From JANWHQ01 sp963775275 (GTDB lineage Bacteria; Pseudomonadota; Alphaproteobacteria; Caulobacterales; Caulobacteraceae): a stretch of DNA of 64,000 bases. The stretch spans positions 1,426,001-1,490,000 of the forward strand of contig CAVZII010000005.1 in NCBI GenBank assembly GCA_963775275.1, read 5' to 3'. The notes under the pieces were generated by a model. That model saw nothing but the letters and a program-made list of their open reading frames with translations, was not told the DNA's origin and did not search any database. This document shows positions 28,419 to 36,085 of the stretch, one piece after another (the stretch's first letter is position 1; each line of letters opens with the position of its first letter). The position numbers and the translations under genes are program-made.

Positions 28419-29162
28419 ATGGAGCTGGAGTGCTACGCCGTCGATCCGCGTCCGCCCGAGATCGTGCCGGGCCGGCCGCAGCGCGCCTGGATGGACGCCT
28501 TCACCGACCGGCATGCCTACCGCTGCCTGCCGCTGACCATGGCCAACACCACCGGCTGGGAGATCCTCTGCCCCACCAGCTTCTACGCCGAGTGGACCGG
28601 CGGGATTCAGCAGAACGACATCCGCATCTGGTCCGATCACCCGCACCCCTATTTCGACGATTTCGCCAAGTCGCATTTCTCCCACGGCGTGCTCACCTTC
28701 CACACGGGCTATCTCTTCCGCACGCCGCCGGGCTGGTCGATGTGGGTGATGGGCCCGCCCAACCTGATCAAGGACGGCATCCAGCCGCTCGTGGGCCTCG
28801 TCGAGACCGACTGGCTGCCCTTCCCCTTCACCATGAACTGGCGGTTCACGCGCCCCGGCCGGGTGCGTTTCGAGAAGGGCGAGCCCTTCTGCTTCGTCAC
28901 CCTCACGCGGGACAAGGAGCTGGAGGAGGTGACGGTCACCCGCCGCTCGCTGGACGCGGAAACCTCCCTGCGCGATCAGTACCTCGCCTGGTACAAGCAG
29001 CGGCAGGACTTCAACTCCAAGCTCTTCAAGCGCGACCCCGAGACGGTGAAGGAGGCCTGGCAGCGGTTCTACTTCAAGGGTGAGCTGCCCGAGGAGGCCG
29101 GCCCGGCCCCCAAGGCGCACGTCAACAAGCGCCGCCTCAAGGCGCCCGTGCTCATGCGCTGA
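28419..29162 (+). CDS. DUF6065 family protein
   Basis: 247 residues, ATG at 28419 after AGAAGG. Seen: ELECYAVDPRPPEIVPG, MDAFTDRHAYRCLPLTMAN, GWEILCPTSFYAEW, HGVLTFHTGYLFRTPPGW and PFTMNWRFTRPGRVRFEKGEPFC. These match DUF6065 proteins of alphaproteobacteria. Residues HPYFDDFAKSHFSHG suggest a metal or cofactor pocket, but no reaction is known. It is followed by tRNA-Gly. Confidence 0.75.
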   Translation: MELECYAVDPRPPEIVPGRPQRAWMDAFTDRHAYRCLPLTMANTTGWEILCPTSFYAEWTGGIQQNDIRIWSDHPHPYFDDFAKSHFSHGVLTFHTGYLFRTPPGWSMWVMGPPNLIKDGIQPLVGLVETDWLPFPFTMNWRFTRPGRVRFEKGEPFCFVTLTRDKELEEVTVTRRSLDAETSLRDQYLAWYKQRQDFNSKLFKRDPETVKEAWQRFYFKGELPEEAGPAPKAHVNKRRLKAPVLMR

Positions 29163-29235
29163 GCCGCGCGGCCCCGGCGTTTCGGCCGACTTGCAAACCC
29201 TGAAACGCTCTGCGATAAGCCGCCCTCCCAAGGAC

Positions 29236-29311
29236 GCGGGCGTAGCTCAGGGGTAGAGCACAACCTTGCCAAGGTTGGGGTCGTGAGTTCGAAATCTCAT
29301 CGCCCGCTCCA
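29236..29311 (+). tRNA. tRNA-Gly(GCC) with an eight-base T loop
   Basis: Acceptor arms GCGGGCG (29236-29242) and CGCCCGC (29301-29307) pair; the D arm is present and the anticodon loop UUGCCAA gives anticodon GCC. The encoded CCA is at 29309-29311. The T arm reads GUGAG-UUCGAAAU-CUCAU, so the loop is eight bases instead of seven: one A too many in the GAAAUC run. It is probably a homopolymer sequencing insertion, since GttcGAATC is near-invariant. Confidence 0.92.
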
Positions 29312-29510
29312 GACTTTCTCCACATTCCAGGCCGGACCGGACCGCGAGTGTCGACGCGCGGCTGATCCATTCCCCACAACTCAGCGTAAATCAGCCGTTC
29401 AGGTTGAAAGCGTAATCTTGGCCTTGGGAACCCCGTGCTGCGGCTGTCCGTTGGCCTGGGGTGAAAAACGTCGCCCGCGAGACCATATGAGGCGGCGTAA
29501 GGAGATGGAG

Positions 29511-29603
29511 ATGAGCTGGCTTCTGTTGGTATCCGGCGGCAGCGCCGCCTCGGCCTTCGCGCTGATGGTCGCGGCCAACCTCTTGAAGGACCACCGGTCC
29601 TGA
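29511..29603 (+). CDS. Possible 30-residue membrane peptide
   Basis: Starts MSWLLLVSGGSAASAFALMV and ends in NLLKDHRS: one hydrophobic span followed by a short charged tail. AAGGAG at 29499-29504 lies at good spacing before ATG 29511 (ATG 29505 is another start). The upstream 200 bp after tRNA-Gly hold no other gene. No family was recognised; it is a small-protein candidate supported by the ribosome site and composition only. Confidence 0.4.
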   Translation: MSWLLLVSGGSAASAFALMVAANLLKDHRS

Positions 29604-29625
29604 AATTCGCGCCGGGCGGGCGCCA

Positions 29626-29674
29626 GAGCGCGTTCCGCAAAAGTGGAACCCGGTTTTGCGGCAAGAACGCGCTT
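29626..29674. repeat. Interspersed palindromic repeat
   Basis: AGCGCGTT-C-CGCAAAA, spacer, TTTTGCGG-CAAG-AACGCGC forms a two-step stem. The core phrase CGCAAAAGTGGAACCCGG resembles a dispersed alphaproteobacterial intergenic repeat. It sits between the small-peptide ORF and the ParA-like gene, 20 bp before a second hairpin. Confidence 0.55.
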
Positions 29675-29692
29675 GAGCGTTTGAAATCTAGA

Positions 29693-29738
29693 GCACGATT
29701 CAACGATCAGACAATTCCGCCTGATCGTTGAATCGTGC
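29693..29738. terminator. 18-bp perfect hairpin after the ParA-like gene
   Basis: GCACGATTCAACGATCAG (29693-29710) pairs perfectly with CTGATCGTTGAATCGTGC (29721-29738) across a 10-base loop. It begins two bases after the stop of the minus-strand ParA-like gene, so it is well placed as its transcription end or RNA 3' stabiliser. No clear U-run follows. Confidence 0.6.
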
Positions 29739-29739
29739 G

Positions 29740-30495
29740 CTAGGCCTGCAGGCCGACTTCGCCCTGGATCGCCTCGCCCGCCGGCAGCGCGCCCGGCTCG
29801 AACGCGCCGTCCCGGGCCCCTTCCAGCATCGCCCTGACCTGCGCCCACACGCCGTCGAGTTCGCGGGCGGCGTAGCCGTCCGGCTCGTGTTCCTCGACCG
29901 ACAGGCCGCGCATGGCCGAGGCCGGGAAGGCGGCTCGGTGGCGAAGGCCGATCCGGGCCAGGGGCACGCCGGTCAGGCGCAGGCAACGGGCTGCCGTGAG
30001 CACGGTTTCGGGCTCCAGCCCCATGCGCCGCGGCGGCGCCTGGTTCAGCACGATCAGTCCAGGCTTGTCGAACTGGCGCAGCAGCTCCACCGAACGGGCC
30101 AGCGCGGCGGTGTCGAAATAGTTGGGCCGGCTGACCAGCAGGCACAGGTCGGCGAGCCTCAGCGCCTGCAGCGTCTCGGCCTCCGAGCTCGCCGGCGTGT
30201 CCAGGACCATCAGCTCGCAGCCGGAGTTGGCCGCCGCCGACCACAGGGGAAAGAGCTTGCCCGCGGTGGTCTCGATCACCGCCGGTCCGGACCCGCCGCC
30301 ACGCGCCCTGGCCCAGGCCATGGCCGAACGCTGGGCGTCCAGGTCCGCCAGGACCGTCTTCATGCCCGAGCGCCAGGCTGCTGCGGCCAGGTTCACGGAC
30401 AAGGTGGTCTTGCCCACCCCGCCCTTGCGCGAGATCACCGCCAGCGTCTGCACGGCCCTGATCCACTCATGCTTCGCGCCTGATGGCGCAACCAC
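29740..30495 (-). CDS. Orphan ParA-like ATPase
   Basis: 251 residues. The deviant Walker A motif is LAVISRKGGVGKTTLSVNLA near residue 20; ADLDAQRSAMAWARARG is the A' region and LMVLDTPASSEAETLQAL the Walker B region. Unlike the parA at 9.9 kb it has no parB-like partner next to it. Such orphan ParAs position plasmids, chemoreceptor arrays, carboxysomes or other cargo; cargo cannot be inferred here. It could start later, at VQTLAVIS, since the first 13 residues are not conserved. Confidence 0.85.
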   Translation of the reverse strand: MVAPSGAKHEWIRAVQTLAVISRKGGVGKTTLSVNLAAAAWRSGMKTVLADLDAQRSAMAWARARGGGSGPAVIETTAGKLFPLWSAAANSGCELMVLDTPASSEAETLQALRLADLCLLVSRPNYFDTAALARSVELLRQFDKPGLIVLNQAPPRRMGLEPETVLTAARCLRLTGVPLARIGLRHRAAFPASAMRGLSVEEHEPDGYAARELDGVWAQVRAMLEGARDGAFEPGALPAGEAIQGEVGLQA

Positions 30496-30604
30496 GTCCC
30501 AGGAACGGCATCATCCGCTCCATTGTGGCGCTTTCATGCAGGATTCCGGCCAGACGGCCGCCGCAACCGGCGTCCGCGGCTGATCGAGTCGCCTGACGGG
30601 CCGG

Positions 30605-30880
30605 TCAGCACCCCTGTCCGACGCAGAACCCCTTCTGGATCTGGCGCAGGGCCTGCTGCTCGCGCGCCGTGCGCTCCTGCCACTCCCGCCGCGGCAGACA
30701 GGATCGCACGGGTATGGCGCTGCCGGGAACGGGAACCGTGCGGCACACGGTCTTGTCCGGATCGGGCCTCGGCTTCAACTTGGGCGCGGGAGGCGCGTTG
30801 ACGACCACCGGTTCGGGCGAAAGCTTAAAGTCGGGCGCCGGTGACGCAGCGGCCATGATGGCGATGATCAGGCCAAGCAT
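30605..30880 (-). CDS. Small secreted cysteine-containing protein
   Basis: 91 residues. A short hydrophobic start (MLGLIIAIMAAASPAP) may be a signal peptide. The mature part has a Pro/Lys-rich linker, then DKTVCRTVPVPGSAIPVRSCLPRREWQERT and ends GFCVGQGC, giving four cysteines that could form two disulphides. The C-R-x-V-x-x-G-S-x-x-x-x-R-x-C-x-x-x-x-x-W pattern is shared by small periplasmic proteins of Caulobacterales; function unknown. Confidence 0.65.
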   Translation of the reverse strand: MLGLIIAIMAAASPAPDFKLSPEPVVVNAPPAPKLKPRPDPDKTVCRTVPVPGSAIPVRSCLPRREWQERTAREQQALRQIQKGFCVGQGC

Positions 30881-30961
30881 GATGGAATGCTCCGTGGACC
30901 TTGCGCGATCATCGGTCCCCAGACCGGGATTGACAACCCGCGAGGGCGGCTTCGGCAGACC

Positions 30962-31303
30962 TCAGCCTGCGCGTTCGGCGCGCCACCGAAGAAGGAAGGG
31001 TGTCCGGGGCCGCTCCTTCGGGGCGGCGGGCGAGCCCTGCGCCCATCGCGGCGCCGCATGCATGACGCGCCACTCCGGGTGGGCCGCGATTTCCCGAGCG
31101 AAGCCTGTGGTGGCCCGATCGGTCAGCTTGAAGAAGTAGGCGGGCTCACCCGCATCGGTCTCGCCCTCATGTTCGGCGATGATCGCGCTGGCGCCGACGA
31201 TTTCGCTCAGTCGACGCCGAGCTTCGCCGGCGCTCGCGAGACGTCCGAGCGTCTGTCGCAGAATGTAACACCAGGCCAGCGCGGTTTGCATCGTGCACAG
31301 CAT
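30962..31303 (-). CDS. Hypothetical protein
   Basis: 113 residues, no family recognised. The start has two Met (MLCTMQTALAW); the middle reads RRRLSEIVGASAIIAEHEGETD, AYFFKLTDRATTGFAREIAAHPEW, and the tail is basic. A lower-GC stretch (31304-31345) upstream could hold a promoter. The coding pattern is plausible but not decisive. The region between this gene and the pnp terminator holds nothing else I can support. Confidence 0.4.
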   Translation of the reverse strand: MLCTMQTALAWCYILRQTLGRLASAGEARRRLSEIVGASAIIAEHEGETDAGEPAYFFKLTDRATTGFAREIAAHPEWRVMHAAPRWAQGSPAAPKERPRTPFLLRWRAERAG

Positions 31304-31433
31304 AGCCGGTCTACGGTTTACGGTTCAGGCTATACTAAAGGTTATTTGTTGGTTGCCGCGGCTCAGCGAATGACAGAGGCGCCGCGTCGGCTGCCGCACA
31401 GTTGGCGGCGACGCCGGAGCCAGACAGCAGAAC

Positions 31434-31457
31434 GGGCGGACCGTCGCCGGCCCGCCC
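31434..31457 (-). terminator. Hairpin downstream of pnp
   Basis: GGGCGGACC (31434-31442) pairs with GGCCCGCCC (31449-31457) with one mismatch, 34 bp beyond the pnp stop. On the minus strand it is followed by GTTCTGCTGTCT, only a weak U-run, so termination may be partial or Rho-assisted. Confidence 0.5.
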
Positions 31458-31490
31458 GCTCCAAAATAGAGCCCGGATCAACCCGGACGG

Positions 31491-33767
31491 CTATTCGGCC
31501 GGCTCGTGGCGGCGCGGACCGCGATTGCGCCGCCGGGGCCCCCGGTCGTGATCGCCCCGCTCGCCGCGGTCTTCGCGCTCGCCGCGGTCCTCCCGCGGCT
31601 CGCCGCCGGCGGCGATGCGGGCCGCCTCGCGCTCGGCGCGCTCGGCCTCGAACTTGGCCGAGAGATCCTCGCCGGTCTCCTGGTCGACCACCTTCATCGA
31701 CAGCTTGGTCTTGCCGCGGTCGTCGAAGCCCACGAGCTTGACCTTCACCATCTGGCCCTCGTGGAGGACGTCGGTGACCTTGTCGACCTTGTGGGGCGCG
31801 AGCTGGCTGATGTGGACCAGGCCGTCCTTGGCGCCGAAGAAGTTCACGAAGGCGCCGAAGTCGACCACCTTCACGACCTTGCCGTCGTAGATCATGCCCA
31901 CCTCGGGCTCGGAGGCGATCGACTTGATCCAGTCGATGGCCGCCTTGATCTTGGCGCCGTCCGAAGCGGCCACCTTGATCACGCCGTCGTCGTTGATGTC
32001 GACCTTGGCGCCGGTCTTCTCGACGATCTCGCGGATCACCTTGCCGCCCGAGCCGATCACCTCGCGGATCTTGTCGGTCGGGATGGAGATGGTCTCGATC
32101 TTGGGCGCGTACTCGCCGATCTCATCGCGGGCGTGGTCGATGGCCTTGTTCATTTCGCCCAGGATGTGGATCCGGCCATCGTGCGCCTGGGCGAGCGCCT
32201 TGCGCATGATCTCCTCGGTGATGCCGGGGATCTTGATGTCCATCTGCAGCGAGGTGACGCCGTCCTCGGTGCCGGCCACCTTGAAGTCCATGTCGCCGAG
32301 GTGGTCCTCGTCGCCCAGGATGTCCGACAGCACCGCAAAGCCGTCCTTCTCGAGGATCAGGCCCATGGCGATGCCCGACACGGGCTTCTTCAGGGGCACG
32401 CCCGCGTCCATCAGCGCCAGGGACGAGCCGCAGACACTGGCCATGGAGGACGAGCCGTTGGACTCCAGGATCTCGGAGACCAGGCGGATCGTATAGGGGA
32501 ACTCCTCGGCGCTCGGCAGCATCGGGCGGATGGCCCGCCAGGCGAGCTTGCCGTGGCCGACCTCGCGACGCCCGGGCGCGCCCATGCGCCCGGTCTCGCC
32601 GACCGAGAACGGCGGGAAATTATAGTGCAGCAGGAACTTCTCGTAATACTTGCCTTCCAGGGCGTCCATCAGCTGCTCGTCGTCGCCGGTGCCGAGCGTG
32701 GCCACCACCAGCGCCTGGGTCTCGCCGCGAGTGAACAGCGCCGAGCCGTGGGCGCGTGACAGCACGCCCACTTCCGACTGGATCGGACGGACCTTGTCGA
32801 CGGTGCGGCCGTCGATGCGCACGCCCGTGTCCAGGATCGAGCGGCGGACGATGTCGGCCTCCAGCTCCTTGAACACGCCCATCAGCTTGTTGGAATCGGC
32901 CCCATCCGGCTTGGCCTCGGACTTGCCGAGGGCCTCGACCACCTTGGCCTTGGCGGCCTCGAGCGCGGCGTGGCGCTCGGACTTGCCCTTGATCTTGTAG
33001 GCGGCGACCAGGTCCTTGCCGACCAGCTTCTTGGCTTCGGCCTTCAGCGCGTCGGTGTCGACCGGCTGGAAGTCGAACGGCTCCTTGGCCGCATGCTCGG
33101 CCAGCTCGATGATCGCCTCGATCACCGGCTGCATGCCCTTGTGGGCGAACATGACCGCGTTGAGGACTTCCTCCTCGGTCATCTCCTTGATTTCGAACTC
33201 GACCATCATCACCGCGTCCTCGGTCCCGGCGACGATCAGGTCCATGCGGCTTTCCTTCAGCTGGTCCAGCGTCGGGTTCAGCACGTACTCGCCGTCGACG
33301 AAGCCGACGCGGGCGCCGGCGATCGGGCCCATGAAGGGCGCGCCGGACATGACCAGGGCGGCCGAGGCGGCGACCATGGCGATGATGTCGGGGTCGTTCT
33401 CCAGGTCGTGCGCCAGCACCGTCGCGACCACCTGGACCTCGTGCTTGAAGCCCTTGACGAACAGCGGCCGGATCGGACGGTCGATCAGGCGCGAGGTCAG
33501 CGTCTCCTTCTGCGAGGGAGCGCCCTCGCGCCTGGGGAAGCTGCCGGGGATCTTGCCCGCGGCATAGAACTTCTCCTGGTAGTTCACGGTCAGGGGGAAG
33601 AAGTCGATCCCCGGCTTGGGCTGCTTGGCGTAGACGGCGGTGGCCAGCACCATCGTCTCGCCATAGGTCGCCAGCACGGCGCCGTCGGCCTGGCGGGCCA
33701 TGCGCCCGGTCTCCAGGGTCAGCTTGCGGCCGGCCCAGTCGATGGTCTTTCTCTTGATGTCGAACAT
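31491..33767 (-). CDS. pnp: Polyribonucleotide nucleotidyltransferase (PNPase)
   Basis: 758 residues. Two RNase PH domains (IDRPIRPLFVKGF near residue 87; GETQALVVATLGTGDDEQ in the second) carry the core; the KH domain has IREVIGSGGKVIREI around residue 567 and the S1 domain GMIYDGKVVKVVDFGAFVNFFG around 635. The C-terminal tail is Arg/Asp/Glu-rich, where degradosome partners often bind. It degrades RNA with phosphate. ATG 33767 (MFDIKRK) starts the conserved sequence; a start six codons earlier is possible. Last gene of the rbfA-truB-rpsO-pnp series. Confidence 0.97.
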   Translation of the reverse strand: MFDIKRKTIDWAGRKLTLETGRMARQADGAVLATYGETMVLATAVYAKQPKPGIDFFPLTVNYQEKFYAAGKIPGSFPRREGAPSQKETLTSRLIDRPIRPLFVKGFKHEVQVVATVLAHDLENDPDIIAMVAASAALVMSGAPFMGPIAGARVGFVDGEYVLNPTLDQLKESRMDLIVAGTEDAVMMVEFEIKEMTEEEVLNAVMFAHKGMQPVIEAIIELAEHAAKEPFDFQPVDTDALKAEAKKLVGKDLVAAYKIKGKSERHAALEAAKAKVVEALGKSEAKPDGADSNKLMGVFKELEADIVRRSILDTGVRIDGRTVDKVRPIQSEVGVLSRAHGSALFTRGETQALVVATLGTGDDEQLMDALEGKYYEKFLLHYNFPPFSVGETGRMGAPGRREVGHGKLAWRAIRPMLPSAEEFPYTIRLVSEILESNGSSSMASVCGSSLALMDAGVPLKKPVSGIAMGLILEKDGFAVLSDILGDEDHLGDMDFKVAGTEDGVTSLQMDIKIPGITEEIMRKALAQAHDGRIHILGEMNKAIDHARDEIGEYAPKIETISIPTDKIREVIGSGGKVIREIVEKTGAKVDINDDGVIKVAASDGAKIKAAIDWIKSIASEPEVGMIYDGKVVKVVDFGAFVNFFGAKDGLVHISQLAPHKVDKVTDVLHEGQMVKVKLVGFDDRGKTKLSMKVVDQETGEDLSAKFEAERAEREAARIAAGGEPREDRGEREDRGERGDHDRGPRRRNRGPRRHEPAE

Positions 33768-34007
33768 GTGGGTCTTTCTTCTCATCCCGAGGGCCCATTC
33801 CCATCGGGGGCGGACAGGTGCGGAAGGCTTAGATAGCGGACCGAAATCCTCTCCAGTTGCGTGGCCCGGAGCCGCCGTGTGGCGTGGGTCCGGGGACAGG
33901 TCCTTCGAGGATTTCGTTTGAACCCTCGCGGTCGAATAGGGGCCGGACGGCCCCTCCCGCGGCGCGCCCAGAACCTGTCGGAGGGCGGGCGGCGGAAACT
34001 CAATATG

Positions 34008-34034
34008 GGGACGGCCCCTTCGGGACCGCCCCGA
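34008..34034 (-). terminator. Imperfect hairpin after rpsO
   Basis: GGGACGGCCCC and GGGACCGCCCC around a TTC loop form a stem with two mismatches, 11 bp beyond the rpsO stop on the minus strand, followed by ATATTGAGTTT. It may reduce read-through from rpsO into pnp, or be an RNase processing site as known for rpsO-pnp transcripts in other bacteria. The remaining 240 bp to pnp contain no gene. Confidence 0.4.
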
Positions 34035-34044
34035 ACAGGGCCTG

Positions 34045-34320
34045 CTAGAGCTGGCGGCGCAGGCCGAGCCGTTCGATCAGCGCCTCGTAGCGGTCCGGGC
34101 GGACGGCATGGAGGTGCTTCAACAGCGCCCGGCGCTGGGCGACCATGGTCAAGAGCCCGCGGCGGGAGTGGTTGTCCTTCTTGTGCGTCTTGAAGTGCTC
34201 GGTGAGGTTTGCGATCCGTTCGGACAGGATCGCGACCTGGACCTCGGCCGAGCCGGTGTCGCCCTCGGTCTGGGCGAAGGTCTTGATGAGCTCAGCCTTG
34301 CGTTCGGCCGTGATCGACAT
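34045..34320 (-). CDS. rpsO: 30S ribosomal protein S15
   Basis: 91 residues, with the full S15 pattern: MSITAERKAELIKTFA, GSAEVQVAILSERIANLTEHF, HKKDNHSRRGLLTMVAQRRALLKHL and RYEALIERLGLRR. It binds the central domain of 16S rRNA early in subunit assembly. The gene starts inside the end of truB (29-bp overlap), which points to translational coupling, and is followed by pnp. Confidence 0.97.
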   Translation of the reverse strand: MSITAERKAELIKTFAQTEGDTGSAEVQVAILSERIANLTEHFKTHKKDNHSRRGLLTMVAQRRALLKHLHAVRPDRYEALIERLGLRRQL

Positions 34321-35281
34321 CGGGGTCTCCTTGCAAGTGGAAAAGGCGCACCGGCGAAAGCCGTCCGGCGCGCATCTCGCAAAGCGCCAGCGCCCTGCCG
34401 CCCTCGGTCGCCAAAACCGTGCGGGACGCGTCCTTGTCGCCGACGATGCGGGGCTTCAGGCGCGTGCGCAGGGTTTCGACCTGGCGGGGAAGCAGAACGA
34501 CCGCTCGCCCTTGCGAGAGCCGGAAGGCGTCTTCCTCAGTCATGGCCAGCGCCGGGATGTCGTCCAGCGCGGTCTCGACGGGAAGCAGGGCCTCCTGGCC
34601 GGCGCCCCTATGGCAGAATTCCTCCAGCTTTTCCAGACAAATCGCCCCCGCCTCGGCGAACGGTCCGACCCGCGTGCGGCGCAGCTTCGACACATGCCCG
34701 CACGCGCCGAGCGCCTCGCCCAGGTCCCGCGCCAGGGCGCGCACATAGGTGCCCTTGCCGCAGACGATCTCGATCTCCAGGCGGTCGGCGTCGGGCGCCG
34801 CGATCACCCGCGCCTCATGGATGACGACCGGCCGGGCCTTCAGCTCCACCTCCACGCCCTGGCGGGCCAGGTCATAGGCGCGCTCGCCGTCCACCTTCAC
34901 CGCCGAGAAGGCCGGCGGGACCTGCATGATCTCGCCCACGAAGGCCTTCAGCGCCTCGGCGGCCGCCTCGGGCGAAGGCCTGACGTCCGATTGGGCTGTG
35001 GTCTCGCCCTCGGCGTCGAGCGTGGTGGTCGAGCGGCCCCATTCGATGGTGAAGCGATAGGCCTTGTCCGCCTCGATCATGAACGGGACGGTCTTGGTCG
35101 CTTCACCGAGGGCGATGGGCAGGATCCCGCTCGCCAGCGGGTCGAGCGTGCCGGCGTGCCCGGCCTTCTGGGCGTCGAAGAGCCTGCGCACGCGCGTCAC
35201 CGCCTGGGTCGAGGTCACCCCCTCCGGCTTGTCGAGCGCGATCCATCCCGAGACCGCCCGCCCCTTCTTGCGGCGGCTCAT
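34292..35281 (-). CDS. truB: tRNA pseudouridine(55) synthase TruB
   Basis: 329 residues. SGWIALDKPEGVTSTQAV near residue 10 and AGHAGTLDPLASGILPIALGEATK carry the catalytic Asp (GTLDPLA). GKGTYVRALARDLG and KLRRTRVGPF follow in the second half. It makes pseudouridine 55 in the T loop of tRNAs. ATG 35281 begins the conserved part. The C-terminal tail after PVRLFHLQ runs into rpsO and is probably poorly conserved. Confidence 0.95.
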   Translation of the reverse strand: MSRRKKGRAVSGWIALDKPEGVTSTQAVTRVRRLFDAQKAGHAGTLDPLASGILPIALGEATKTVPFMIEADKAYRFTIEWGRSTTTLDAEGETTAQSDVRPSPEAAAEALKAFVGEIMQVPPAFSAVKVDGERAYDLARQGVEVELKARPVVIHEARVIAAPDADRLEIEIVCGKGTYVRALARDLGEALGACGHVSKLRRTRVGPFAEAGAICLEKLEEFCHRGAGQEALLPVETALDDIPALAMTEEDAFRLSQGRAVVLLPRQVETLRTRLKPRIVGDKDASRTVLATEGGRALALCEMRAGRLSPVRLFHLQGDPDVDHGRTQG

Positions 35282-35297
35282 GGCCGCCCCCTCCGCC

Positions 35298-35461
35298 GTG
35301 AAGGGGGAGGGCCGGGGAGGGGGTGACGTCCTCTCGGCGTTGCTGGGACGCGGCGATCTTCTTGATCGGGAGCCCGGAAGCCCCAAGGCGCGGCCTTCAG
35401 ACCGCCCGGCGCCATTTGCGGAGGCGTCTCCACCCCCTCTCCCGGCCTCTCCCCCTTCCAG
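35298..35461. repeat. Widely spaced inverted repeat between rbfA and truB
   Basis: The 207-bp gap carries GAAGGGGGAGGGCCGGGGAG near 35298-35325 and the near-complement CTCTCCCGGCCTCTCCCCCTT near 35437-35461, about 100 bp apart. It resembles the GC-rich inverted intergenic elements common in Caulobacterales. An ORF on the minus strand across it is low-complexity and not supported. Confidence 0.5.
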
Positions 35462-35488
35462 GCTAGGAGGAGTCGGGCGGCGGCCCTC

Positions 35489-35992
35489 TCAGCGCTCATC
35501 GGGCTCGCGCCTTCCGGACCGAGGAAGACCTTCTTCCCCCTCGTCTTCCTCTCCTGCCCAGTCACGCTTCACTTCCGGCCGGCCCAGCAGGGCGTCGATC
35601 CGCGCCGCCTCGTCGAAGCTCTCGTCGTGCACGAACCGGAGCTCGGGGGTGAACTTCAGCTCGATCTCGCGTCCGAGCCGGCCGCGCAGGAACTTGGCGT
35701 GGCGGTTCAACGCCGCGACGGTCTCCCGCGCGTGCTCGCCGCCCGCCTTCGCCGTGGAACCGCCGCGGGCCAGGCCTGCGCCGAGAGGCTCGACGAAGCA
35801 GGTGGCGTGCTTGAGGTCCGGCGACATGCGCACCTCGGTCAGGGTGACCGGCGCGCCCTGCAGGGCCTCGTCGTGCAGGTCCTCCTCGCGCAGGATCTCG
35901 ACCAGGGCGTGACGGACCAGCTCGCCGGCCCGCAGCTGCCGCTGCGATGGCCCGTGATCGGCGCCCCTGGCGCGCCTGAAGTCGCGTCTCAT
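35489..35992 (-). CDS. rbfA: Ribosome-binding factor A
   Basis: 167 residues. The KH-like fold shows PSQRQLRAGELVRHALVEIL, VTLTEVRMSPDLKHATCFVEPLG, LNRHAKFLRGRLGREIELKFTPELRFVHD and FDEAARIDALLG. RbfA matures the 5' end of 16S rRNA and helps cold adaptation. A basic N-terminus and an acidic C-terminal tail extend the core. infB, which usually precedes it, is not found upstream here. Confidence 0.94.
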   Translation of the reverse strand: MRRDFRRARGADHGPSQRQLRAGELVRHALVEILREEDLHDEALQGAPVTLTEVRMSPDLKHATCFVEPLGAGLARGGSTAKAGGEHARETVAALNRHAKFLRGRLGREIELKFTPELRFVHDESFDEAARIDALLGRPEVKRDWAGEEDEGEEGLPRSGRREPDER

Positions 35993-36085
35993 CGGAATAT
36001 CGCCTTGCCGAACGCGGGCGGCTCGAACGCCCTTCGCGCCGAAGGCGGCGGTGTCTATCGCCGCACGAACGGCAAGTCCAGGGTC

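Noticed and set aside
31506..32759. 417-codon plus-strand frame
   Set aside because: Antisense to pnp and composed of Leu/Val/His/Asp-rich shadow sequence.
35278..35565. Minus-strand ORF in the rbfA-truB gap
   Set aside because: Low-complexity Pro/Arg/Gly sequence produced by the inverted repeats; overlaps rbfA.
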